From NCBI GenBank assembly GCA_963725155.1, contig CAVRXU010000005.1, positions 186,001 to 250,000 on the forward strand: a stretch of 64,000 nucleotides of DNA, given 5' to 3'. The notes beneath the pieces were generated by a model. The model had not been told where the DNA came from. It was given only the letters and a program-made list of their open reading frames with translations, and searched no databases. Origin of the DNA: DATDAH01 sp963725155 (GTDB lineage Bacteria > Actinomycetota > Acidimicrobiia > Acidimicrobiales > DATDAH01). The position numbers and the translations under genes are program-made. Below are positions 17,553-25,269 of this stretch, piece by piece. Position 1 is the first letter of the stretch. Every line of letters begins with the position of its first letter.

Positions 17553-17597
17553 GTGCCCGTGCAGCGCCACCTCGCGCCCATCATCGTAATTACCTAG
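17553..17597 (+). CDS. branched-chain leader peptide of leuB-ilvE (attenuation)
   Basis: Short ORF starting at GTG 17553 or GTG 17559 and ending at TAG 17595. The longer version reads VPVQRHLAPIIVIT; the run Ile-Ile-Val-Ile just before the end, plus one Leu, makes it a branched-chain-sensing leader. It uses GTA and ATT, uncommon codons in this genome. A hairpin and a strong T-tailed hairpin follow before leuB. Confidence 0.7.
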   Translation: MPVQRHLAPIIVIT

Positions 17598-17656
17598 CGC
17601 GCGTCGATCTCGGCCCGCGCTCCTCAACCGTCCACCTCGGTGGGCGGTTTCTTCGT
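17596..17656 (+). terminator. leuB attenuator: pause hairpin and intrinsic terminator
   Basis: AGCGCG (17596-17601) can pair with CGCGCT (17616-17621) just after the leader stop. The terminator stem is AACCGTCCACC (17626-17636) with GGTGGGCGGTT (17639-17649): 11 pairs including one G-U, tight loop, followed by a T-rich run to 17656. This is the clearest intrinsic terminator in the window and sits 85 bp before the leuB start, so it can only regulate leuB. Confidence 0.78.
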
Positions 17657-17740
17657 TCCGGGACGGCCCCGCCGACCGGAACAGCGATCAGGTCAAGCAC
17701 TGCAGCGAGAGGTAGTCCACCAAGTGACAAGGCCAGCAAC

Positions 17741-18714
17741 GTGACCCACCGAATCGGTGTCATCGGCGGCGACGGCATCGGCCCCGAGGTCGTGGCCGAG
17801 GGCCTGAAGGTCGTGCGCGCCGCCGGCGTGGAGCTGGACACGGTCGACTATGACCTCGGCGGCGCCCGCTACCTGCGGGACGGTGTCGTGCTCCCCGACG
17901 ACGTCTTGGACGAGTGGCGGGGCCTCGACGCCCTCTTCCTGGGCGCGGTCGGCACGCCCGACGTGCCGCCGGGGGTCATCGAGCGGGGGCTGCTGCTCAA
18001 GATGCGCTTCGCCTTGGACCTCTACGTCAACCTGCGGCCGTTCCTGCACCCGCCGACGGTCGACTTCCTCGTCGTGCGCGAGAACACCGAGGGCGCCTAC
18101 GCCGGCGAGGGCGGCTTCCTGCGCAAGGACACGCCCCACGAGATCGCCACCCAGGGATCGGTCAACACCCGGATGGGAGTCGAGCGGGCGGTGCGCTACG
18201 CCTTCGACCTGGCCCGCGGCCGGGAGCGCCGGCATCTCACGCTGGTCCACAAGACCAACGTGCTGACCTTCGCCGGTGACCTCTGGGCGCGGGCGTTCGA
18301 CGCGGTGGCGGCCGACTACGACGACGTGACGACGGCCTACAACCACGTCGACGCCGCCTGCATCCACTTCGTGCAGGATCCCGGTCGGTACGACGTGATC
18401 GTGACCGACAACCTGTTCGGTGACATCCTCACCGATCTCGGGGGGGCCGTCGCGGGGGCATCGGGCGGGCCGCCTCGGCCAACCTGAACCCGGCGCGCAC
18501 GGGTCCCTCCATGTTCGAGCCCGTGCACGGCTCGGCCCCCGACATCGCGGGGACCGGGACGGCGGATCCCACCGCCGCGGTGCTTTCCGCGGCGATGATG
18601 CTCGAGTTCCTGGGCGAGGCCGATGCCGCCGCCCGGATCCAGAAGGCCTGCGCCGAACCGGCGCCCGAGGGGAGCACCGCCGACATCGGCGATGCCATCG
18701 CAGAAAGAGTCTGA
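17741..18714 (+). pseudogene. leuB: 3-isopropylmalate dehydrogenase with a one-base frameshift
   Basis: Oxidatively decarboxylates 3-isopropylmalate (leucine) and beta-methylmalate (isoleucine via citramalate). ATG 17741 opens with GVIGGDGIGPEVV; the NAD/substrate region TDNLFGDILTDLGGAVAG is intact. At 18454-18458 a run of five G's breaks the frame: frame one ends at a TGA near 18487, while ANLNPARTGPSMFEPVHGSAPDIAG and the rest continue in the next frame to 18714. One extra G would restore a normal protein of about 324 residues. Because leuB is essential for leucine synthesis and both halves look conserved, a sequencing error in the G-run is the simplest explanation. Confidence 0.88.
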
Positions 18715-18715
18715 G

Positions 18716-19636
18716 ATGCCGATCGAGACCGTTGAGAAGATCTGGATGGACGGCGAGCTGGTCGCCTGGGAGGACGCCAAGATCCACGTCCTGACCCACA
18801 CACTGCACTATGGGTGCGGCGTCTTCGAGGGCATCCGGGCCTACGAGACCACCCGGGGCCCCGCCGTGTTCCGCCTCGACGACCACATCGACCGCCTCTT
18901 CAACTCGGCTGCCATCTTCATGATCGACGTCCCGTTCGACCGGGACCAGCTGATCGCGGCGACGTTGGAGACGGTCCGGGTCAACGAGGTCCGCTCCTGC
19001 TACATCCGCCCGCTGGTGTACCTCGGGTACGGCGAGATGGGCCTCAACCCACTGCCGTGCCCAGTGAACGTGGCCATCGCCATCTGGCCCTGGGGGACCT
19101 ACCTCGGCGACGAGGGGATCCAAAACGGGATCCGCCTGAAGATCTCCTCCTGGCGGCGCCACGACCCGAACACCATGCCGCCCGCGGCCAAGGGCACCGG
19201 CATGTACATCAACTCGTCGATGGCGAAGGTCGAGGCCTTGAAGGCGGGCTACGACGAGGCCGTCATGCTGTCGCCCCAGGGCAACGTCAGCGAGTGCACG
19301 GGCGAGAACATCTTCGTCGTCAAGGACGGCGCGATCATCACGCCGCCGACCTCGGCGGGCGCCCTCGAGGGCATCACCCAGGATTCGGTGCGCCGCATCG
19401 CCGAGGACCTCGGGGTCGACTACCGCGTCGAGAACCTGCTGCGCAGCGACCTCTACACCGCGGAGGAGGCCTTCCTCAGCGGCACCGCGGCCGAGATCGT
19501 CCCCATCCGCTCGGTCGACGACCGCGAGCTGGGCGATCCCGGCCCGATCACCCGTCAGGTCCAGGAGACCTACTTCGCCGCGGTCCGGGGCGAAGACGAC
19601 CGTTACAAGGACTGGCTCAGCCATGTCGATGACTGA
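18716..19636 (+). CDS. ilvE: branched-chain amino acid aminotransferase
   Basis: 306 residues, fold-type IV PLP enzyme giving Leu, Ile and Val from their 2-oxo acids. The PLP lysine is K159 in PPAAKGTGMYINS; HYGCGVFEGIRAY near residue 35 and the phosphate-binding TSAGALEGITQDSV are also typical. ATG 18716 starts 1 bp after the leuB stop, so the two are an operon under the branched-chain attenuator. The open frame upstream of this ATG is shadow. Confidence 0.95.
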   Translation: MPIETVEKIWMDGELVAWEDAKIHVLTHTLHYGCGVFEGIRAYETTRGPAVFRLDDHIDRLFNSAAIFMIDVPFDRDQLIAATLETVRVNEVRSCYIRPLVYLGYGEMGLNPLPCPVNVAIAIWPWGTYLGDEGIQNGIRLKISSWRRHDPNTMPPAAKGTGMYINSSMAKVEALKAGYDEAVMLSPQGNVSECTGENIFVVKDGAIITPPTSAGALEGITQDSVRRIAEDLGVDYRVENLLRSDLYTAEEAFLSGTAAEIVPIRSVDDRELGDPGPITRQVQETYFAAVRGEDDRYKDWLSHVDD

Positions 19637-19699
19637 GCGGCGCAGCCGATCGGCGGGCCGAATAGGCGTGCACAGCGATGAGCCGTCAGGCGAAGAGCC

Positions 19700-21340
19700 A
19701 TGAGCACTGAGCGGCGCCGTGTCACCCCACCGGCGCCCCGCCAGCCCGCCGCGGTCGAGATCTACGACACGACGCTGCGTGACGGCAGCCAGCTCGAGGG
19801 CATCTCCCTGACCGTCGACGACAAGCTGCGCATCGCCGAGCGGCTCGACTGGCTCGGCGTCCACTACATCGAGGGGGGCTGGCCCGGGGCCAACCCGAAG
19901 GACGACGAGTTCTTCCGCCGGGCCGCCACGGAGCTGGAGCTGACGACCAGCGAGCTCGTGGCCTTCGGCTCGACCCGGCGGGTCAAGGGCAAGGTCGACG
20001 CCGACGAGACCCTGGCCAACCTGCTCGGGGCCGGCACCGGGACGGTCTGCATCGTGGGGAAGTGCTGGGACTACCACGTCACCGAAGCCCTCCGCACCGA
20101 CCTCGACGAAGGCGTGGCCATGGTCCGGGACTCAGTCGAGTACCTGGTGGGCCAAGGCCGGCGGGTGTTCTTCGACGCCGAGCACTTCTTCGACGGCTAC
20201 AAGGCCAACCCGGAGTTCAGCCTCCGGGTCCTCGAAGCCGCGGCCATGGCGGGGGCCGACTGCCTCGTCCTGTGCGACACCAACGGCGGCTCCCTGCCCT
20301 TCGACGTCGAGCGCATCGTGGGCGAGGTCGTGGACTACGTGGACACCGAGGTCGGTGTGCACCTGCACGATGACACCGGGTGCGGCGTGGCCAATGCCCT
20401 CGCCGGCGTGCGGGGCGGGGCCACCCAGGTCCAGGGGACCATCAACGGCTACGGCGAGCGCACCGGCAACTGCAACCTGACCACGATCATCCCCGACCTC
20501 TCGCTGAAGATGGGCGTGGCCACGATCCCGGTCGATCGCCTCGAGCGCCTCACCCCGGTGGCCCACCACGTGGCCGAGCTGGTCAACATCAGCCCGGATC
20601 CTCAGCAGGCCTTCGTCGGAACCTCGGCCTTCGCCCACAAGGCGGGCCTGCACACCAGCGCCATCGCCCGGCGACCCGATGCCTACGAGCACGTCGATCC
20701 CGACCTCGTCGGCAACGGCACCCGCTTCGTCGTGTCCGAGCTGGCCGGCCGCTCGACCCTCGAGCTCAAGGCCCAGGAGATCGGCGTGGAGATGGACGGC
20801 CCGGCGCTGTCCGAGGTCGTCGACCGGCTGAAGCAGCTGGAGTACGAGGGCTTCCACTTCGAGGCCGCCGACGGGTCCCTCGAGCTCCTGATGCGAGACG
20901 CCACGGGCTGGACCCAGCCCTTCTTCAAGCTGGAGTCCTTCCGGGTCACGGTCGAGCACCGGGCCCCGGCCGACGGCTCCAGTGGCGTGCACGGCGCGGA
21001 GATCGTGACCGAGGCGACGGTCAAGGTGGAGGTCGAGGGCCAGCGGGTCATCGCCACCGCGGAGGGCAACGGCCCGGTCAACGCCCTGGACGAGGCCCTG
21101 CGCAAGGCCATGACCATGGCCGGGGCCCACTCGGTGCTGGGTGGCGTCCACCTCACCGACTACAAGGTCCGGGTCCTCGACACCCAGAAGGGCACCGGTG
21201 CGGTGACCCGCGTGCTGATCGACTCCACCGACGGCGAGCGCTCGTGGTCGACCATCGGGGTCAGCGAGAACATCATCGAGGCCTCGTGGCAGGCCCTGGC
21301 CGACTCCATCATCTTCGGCCTGCTTCACAACCGGGCCTAA
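19700..21340 (+). CDS. cimA: citramalate synthase
   Basis: 546 residues. Condenses pyruvate and acetyl-CoA to (R)-citramalate, giving 2-oxobutyrate and then isoleucine without threonine deaminase. It belongs to the LeuA-like family but the longer form with EIYDTTLRDGSQLEGISLTVDDKL (landmark TLRDGSQ), GCGVANALAGVRGGATQVQGTINGYGERTGN (landmark GYGERTGN) and the DYKVRVLDTQKGTGAVTRV region of the C-terminal regulatory domain fits the citramalate synthase group. It lies 63 bp after ilvE on the same strand, probably co-transcribed. Confidence 0.92.
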   Translation: MSTERRRVTPPAPRQPAAVEIYDTTLRDGSQLEGISLTVDDKLRIAERLDWLGVHYIEGGWPGANPKDDEFFRRAATELELTTSELVAFGSTRRVKGKVDADETLANLLGAGTGTVCIVGKCWDYHVTEALRTDLDEGVAMVRDSVEYLVGQGRRVFFDAEHFFDGYKANPEFSLRVLEAAAMAGADCLVLCDTNGGSLPFDVERIVGEVVDYVDTEVGVHLHDDTGCGVANALAGVRGGATQVQGTINGYGERTGNCNLTTIIPDLSLKMGVATIPVDRLERLTPVAHHVAELVNISPDPQQAFVGTSAFAHKAGLHTSAIARRPDAYEHVDPDLVGNGTRFVVSELAGRSTLELKAQEIGVEMDGPALSEVVDRLKQLEYEGFHFEAADGSLELLMRDATGWTQPFFKLESFRVTVEHRAPADGSSGVHGAEIVTEATVKVEVEGQRVIATAEGNGPVNALDEALRKAMTMAGAHSVLGGVHLTDYKVRVLDTQKGTGAVTRVLIDSTDGERSWSTIGVSENIIEASWQALADSIIFGLLHNRA

Positions 21341-21351
21341 GGTCGCGGCTC

Positions 21352-21876
21352 GTGGCCGCTCCGCAGTACGTCCCCGTCAAAGCGATCGACGACACCCGGC
21401 TCTACACCTCACCGCCCCGGCGCCCGGGCTCCTGGACCCAGGACCGGCCCGCCGAGCTTCTCTCCGGCCAGCCCCGAGGCGACCGCCTCGGAAGCCCTGG
21501 TCCGGACCAGGGCTTCGCCCTGACCCTGGCCGAGCGCTTCCGGGACCGGTTGGTCCTCCGCCCCGGCGAGAGCGCCGACGACGCCCTGGCCGGCAGCCTG
21601 ACGGTGGCCCTCAAGCGGGCGTCCCTGTTCGGCCGGGCTCCCGTGGTCCACGACCTGACCATCGCCTTCACCCTCTTCGGCTTCCTGGACGAGCAGGCCG
21701 ACGACGAGCTCGTCGCCCTCCGCCGCCGCCTCTTCGAGGAGGTGGCCAACAGCCACCACTACGTCGAGCAGCGCCAGATCGCCGACCGGGTCCCCGAGTC
21801 GACCCTTCGCCTCACCCCGGCCGAGGTCAAGGACCGCCACGCCACGAAGTGGCGCGACCTCCTCGCCCCGGACTGA
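21352..21876 (+). CDS. conserved hypothetical protein after cimA
   Basis: 174 residues from GTG 21352, 11 bp after cimA. I do not recognise the family. The N-terminal third is Pro/Arg rich (VKAIDDTRLYTSPPRRPGSW), the rest is predicted helical with FRDRLVLRPGESADDALAGS and a C-terminal LRLTPAEVKDRHATKWRDLL. No signal peptide or membrane segment. The open frame extends upstream through cimA, but this start follows the cimA stop and gives a compact protein. Confidence 0.65.
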   Translation: MAAPQYVPVKAIDDTRLYTSPPRRPGSWTQDRPAELLSGQPRGDRLGSPGPDQGFALTLAERFRDRLVLRPGESADDALAGSLTVALKRASLFGRAPVVHDLTIAFTLFGFLDEQADDELVALRRRLFEEVANSHHYVEQRQIADRVPESTLRLTPAEVKDRHATKWRDLLAPD

Positions 21877-21900
21877 CGCCAGACGCCGGCGGCTCGGGGG

Positions 21901-22944
21901 TCAGTTGCGATCGCCGGCGCCGGAGGTGATGGGGAAGGCGGCGAGGATGCGAGGCCCGTCGTCGGCGTCGTCGGTCTCACGAGTGGGGACCGAGTCGAGG
22001 TCCCACGCCAGTTGGTACGGCTGGTCGTCGTCGACGACGTCGACCGGTCCGGGCCGGCGGGCGTCGGGCGTCGGCACCAACGAACCCAGGCCGAAGGCGA
22101 CGACCGCGGCTGACGCGGCGATGGCCAGCTCGGGCGACGCCAGCAGCACGAGCGCGAGGAGGGCACCGAGGCCGAGGGCGCCGACGACCAGCGAGGTCGG
22201 CCCGCCCCGCGGCATCACGAGGCGCCCGAGGTAGGCGGCCGTGACCGCCGCGCCCAGCGCCCCGGCGACGACGAGGGCGGCGCCCAGGACGACGGCCAGG
22301 ACCGAGCCGATCAGGCTCAGGGCCAGCACGGCGATCACGAGGGGGCCCGCGATCAGGAGCGCGGCGCCGAGGACGAACGACTGAGCCGGCCGCCGTTCGG
22401 CCTGGGCCGCGCCCCGCCCGATCGGGCCCGGCGCGATCAGGGCCAGGGCCAGGAGGCACAGGCCCACCGCCAGCCAGAAGCCGAACCAGACGGTCCGAGG
22501 GACGGCGGCGACAGCGTTGACGGGCCCGGCCGAGCCGGTCTCGCCCCGGACGATGGCGCTGGGGGCGACCCGGGACGGCGCTGAGGTGAGCAGGTCGCCG
22601 TCGATCTCGGCCTGGGGGCCAAGGGTGGCGTCGCCGTGCAGGACGATCACGTCGCCGTGGACGATGCCCTCCACCCGGACCCGTCCGTCGCCCAGGAGCA
22701 CGTCGTCCTCGACCGTCCCGGCGATCACCACGGTGCCCCGGAGGGCCATGACGTCGTCCTGGATCTGGCCCCGGGGCACCTCGGCCCGCCCGTTGAGCAG
22801 CAGCGTGGTCGCTTCGCCGTGGTCGGCGAGCACGTCGGTCGTGGTCACCACGAGGGCGGCGAGGAAGGCCAGGACCACGAACCCTCCCGCCAAGATGAGC
22901 GCAGGGAGTGCTTTTTTTCTCACTCTCCGTGTCATCTTGACCAT
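21901..22944 (-). CDS. polymer-forming (bactofilin-like) membrane protein
   Basis: 347 residues from ATG 22944. A hydrophobic helix at about residues 14-36, then a beta-helix-like stretch at about 45-125 with repeated V-x-G-x-V steps (ALRGTVVIAGTVEDDVLLGDG, then VEGIVHGDVIVLHGDATLG) like the bactofilin/DUF583 fold, then several transmembrane helices (about 148-265). Similar fused proteins occur in other bacteria; their role in envelope structure is inferred. An upstream in-frame extension overlaps the divergent hydrolase and is unlikely to be real. Confidence 0.72.
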   Translation of the reverse strand: MVKMTRRVRKKALPALILAGGFVVLAFLAALVVTTTDVLADHGEATTLLLNGRAEVPRGQIQDDVMALRGTVVIAGTVEDDVLLGDGRVRVEGIVHGDVIVLHGDATLGPQAEIDGDLLTSAPSRVAPSAIVRGETGSAGPVNAVAAVPRTVWFGFWLAVGLCLLALALIAPGPIGRGAAQAERRPAQSFVLGAALLIAGPLVIAVLALSLIGSVLAVVLGAALVVAGALGAAVTAAYLGRLVMPRGGPTSLVVGALGLGALLALVLLASPELAIAASAAVVAFGLGSLVPTPDARRPGPVDVVDDDQPYQLAWDLDSVPTRETDDADDGPRILAAFPITSGAGDRN

Positions 22945-23003
22945 GGTGCCGCACTCGGGCCGCTGAGGAAAGGCCGAGGTCGAGGCGGCTACCGTCGACC
23001 GTC

Positions 23004-23834
23004 GTGCAGATCCCGGTTGGTCCCCTGACCTTCGACGTCGCCACGGCCGGTCCCGAGGACGGGCCGGTCGTGATCCTGCTCCACGGGTTCCCCCAGACCT
23101 CGGCCTGCTGGCGCCACCAGCTGCCGGTCCTGGCCGACGCCGGCTACCGGGTGCTGGCCCCCGACCAGCGGGGCTACTCGCCTGGCGCTCGACCGACCGG
23201 CGTGGCCGCCTATCACTCGAGCGAGCTGGTCGCCGACGTCCTGGGATTGGCCGATGCCGTCGGCGCCGACCGCTTCCACGTGGTCGGCCACGACTGGGGC
23301 GCAAGCATCACCTGGCAGCTGGCGGGTCGCCACGGCGACCGCCTGCTGACGATGACCGCCCTGTCCGTGCCCCACCCACTGGCGTACGCCGCCGCACTGG
23401 CGTCCCGGGACACCGATCAGGAACGGCGGTCGTCCTACTTCCCGCTGTTCCGAGCCGAAGGGGCCGAGGACGGGATGCTGGCCAACGACGCCGCCGGCCT
23501 GCGGATGATCTACGCGGCCGGCGGTCTCACCGAGGAGGAAGCAAAGCCCCACCTGGCCGCCCTGTCGACCCCGGAGGCCCTGGGAGCGGCCCTGAACTGG
23601 TACCGGGCGGCGGGCGGGCACCTGATCCAGGGTCTCGACCCCATCACCATGCCCACCCTGCACGTCTGGAGCACCGAAGACGTTGCCCTCGGTCGCGAGG
23701 GTGCTGAAGCCACGGGGGCCGAGGTCGCCGGCCCCTACTGGCTCGAGGTCTTCGAGGGCGTCGACCACTGGATCCCCGACCACGCGCCGGACGAGCTCAA
23801 TCGAGTGCTCCTGGAGCACGTCGCGAGGGCCTGA
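23004..23834 (+). CDS. alpha/beta hydrolase (epoxide hydrolase/haloalkane dehalogenase-like)
   Basis: 276 residues. LLHGFPQTSACWRHQ carries the HGFP oxyanion motif, and the nucleophile elbow GHDWGA gives Asp97 rather than Ser, the pattern of epoxide hydrolases and haloalkane dehalogenases. The general-base His is likely in FEGVDHWIPDHAPDELN. Substrate not readable. Divergent from the bactofilin-like gene. Confidence 0.87.
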   Translation: MQIPVGPLTFDVATAGPEDGPVVILLHGFPQTSACWRHQLPVLADAGYRVLAPDQRGYSPGARPTGVAAYHSSELVADVLGLADAVGADRFHVVGHDWGASITWQLAGRHGDRLLTMTALSVPHPLAYAAALASRDTDQERRSSYFPLFRAEGAEDGMLANDAAGLRMIYAAGGLTEEEAKPHLAALSTPEALGAALNWYRAAGGHLIQGLDPITMPTLHVWSTEDVALGREGAEATGAEVAGPYWLEVFEGVDHWIPDHAPDELNRVLLEHVARA

Positions 23835-23862
23835 GCCGCGGGCGAGGTCTACGTTGCCGGGA

Positions 23863-24282
23863 ATGGAGAGCCTGCGCAGCCGGCGGGAAGCTGTGGTGCG
23901 GGAGCACATGGAGGCCGAGAACCGGCATGACTTCGACGCCGTCATCGCCACGTTCGCCCACCCCCGCTACGAGCTGATCGCCACCGGCCAGGTCCACGAC
24001 GGGGAGGACGAGGTCCGGGGCTACTTCGCCTCGAGCCGGGGTGCGTTTCCCGACCAGCGCAACGAGCTCGTGGCTGTGCACTCGACCGACGACGGTGTCT
24101 GGGTGGAGTTCGACCTCCTGGGTACCCACGACGGCGCCTTCCTCGGCTTCGACCCCACCGGTCGGGCGTTCCGTTGCCGGATGGCCGCCTTCTTCGTCTT
24201 CGAGGACGAGCTGATCGTGGCCGAGCGCGTCTACTTCGACGCCATGACCATCCTCAGCCAGCTGGGTTTGGTGGGGGGCTAG
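23863..24282 (+). CDS. SnoaL/NTF2-like ester cyclase family protein
   Basis: 139 residues from ATG 23863. A cone-shaped NTF2-like fold: HMEAENRHDFDAVIATFAHPRYELIATG then EVRGYFASSRGAFPDQRNELV, as in the SnoaL-like polyketide cyclase/ester cyclase families. Role unknown. Its end overlaps the convergent luciferase-like gene by 4 bp. Confidence 0.75.
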   Translation: MESLRSRREAVVREHMEAENRHDFDAVIATFAHPRYELIATGQVHDGEDEVRGYFASSRGAFPDQRNELVAVHSTDDGVWVEFDLLGTHDGAFLGFDPTGRAFRCRMAAFFVFEDELIVAERVYFDAMTILSQLGLVGG

Positions 24283-25220
24283 TTCAGCAGCGGTAGGACG
24301 TCGCGGCCGATGGCGGCGAGCTGGTCGCAGAACTCGTCCAGCGTGCGGCTGCGCGGCCGGATCTGCACGTGGTTGACGCCGAGGTCCCGGAACTGGCGGA
24401 TGCGCTCCGCCACCTGCTCGGCGGGACCGCGGATGGTCCAGGGGCCGACGTCCCAGTCCGCCTCGCCGACGTAGAGCGGCTCGCAGATCGTGCCGAGGTC
24501 GATGGGATCGTCGCCCCGGGTCGCCTGGCGGTGCTCGCGCAGATAGGCGATGGCGGCCGCCAGCTCGTGGCGAGGCGTGCCCTGCGGCAGCCACCCGTCG
24601 CCCCGGGCCGCGGCCCGCCGCAGCGCGGGCTTGGACGAGCCCCCGATCCAGATGGGCAGCACGTCCTGGTGGGGGCGAGGGCGGAGACCGACGTCGCCGA
24701 CCGTGAAGTGCTTGCCCGCGTAAGCCGGATACTCGTCGGTGAACGCGGCCCGAAGCACGTCGACGCACTCGTCGGTGACCGCGCCCCGGTCGGCGAAGTC
24801 GGCATCGAGGGCGGCGAACTCGCCCTCGACGTGGCCGGTGCCGATCCCCATGATCGTCCGCCCGTTCGAGAGCTCGTCGAGGGTGAGGAAGGCCTTGGCC
24901 GACACCAACGGATGGCGGTAGGCGGGAACGAAGACGTGGGACAGCAGGCGGATGCGCTCGGTCCGCCCGGCGATCCAGGCCAGGGTGGCCACGGTGTCGT
25001 ACCAGATCGTCTGCATGCGTTCGGCGGGCTCTCGGGGCACGGCGACGTGGTCGCACACCGCCACGTAGAAGAGCCCGGCGGCCTCGGCCGCGTCCACGAC
25101 CGTGGCCAGCTCGGCGGCTCCGGTCCCCTCCTCCCACGGCTCGGCGTAGATCCGGCTCTGGGACTGGATGGGGAGCTGCATGCCGACCTCGAGCCGGCCG
25201 GGGGCGATGATGGACGTCAC
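24279..25220 (-). CDS. luciferase-like (probably F420-dependent) oxidoreductase
   Basis: 313 residues of the bacterial luciferase-like TIM barrel family. Landmarks: IYAEPWEEGTGAAELATVVDAAEAAGLFYVAVCDH (start of barrel, landmark FYVAVCDH), RTERIRLLSHVFVPAYRHPLVSAKAFLTLDELS (landmark FVPAYRHP), GIGTGHVEGEF and PIWIGGSSKPALRRAA. Actinobacterial members mostly use coenzyme F420; the substrate is unknown. Confidence 0.88.
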   Translation of the reverse strand: MTSIIAPGRLEVGMQLPIQSQSRIYAEPWEEGTGAAELATVVDAAEAAGLFYVAVCDHVAVPREPAERMQTIWYDTVATLAWIAGRTERIRLLSHVFVPAYRHPLVSAKAFLTLDELSNGRTIMGIGTGHVEGEFAALDADFADRGAVTDECVDVLRAAFTDEYPAYAGKHFTVGDVGLRPRPHQDVLPIWIGGSSKPALRRAAARGDGWLPQGTPRHELAAAIAYLREHRQATRGDDPIDLGTICEPLYVGEADWDVGPWTIRGPAEQVAERIRQFRDLGVNHVQIRPRSRTLDEFCDQLAAIGRDVLPLLN

Positions 25221-25269
25221 GGGCGGATCGTGTCACAGGCACCTCGTCCCGCCCGAAGCGGAGCGACTG

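Noticed and set aside
19632..19717. Direct repeat ACTGAGCGGCGC at the ilvE end and cimA start
   Set aside because: Only 12 bp, GC-rich, no further structure; likely chance.
17693..20077. Very long minus-strand open frame under leuB, ilvE and cimA
   Set aside because: Antisense to three recognisable enzymes; a typical GC-rich shadow frame.
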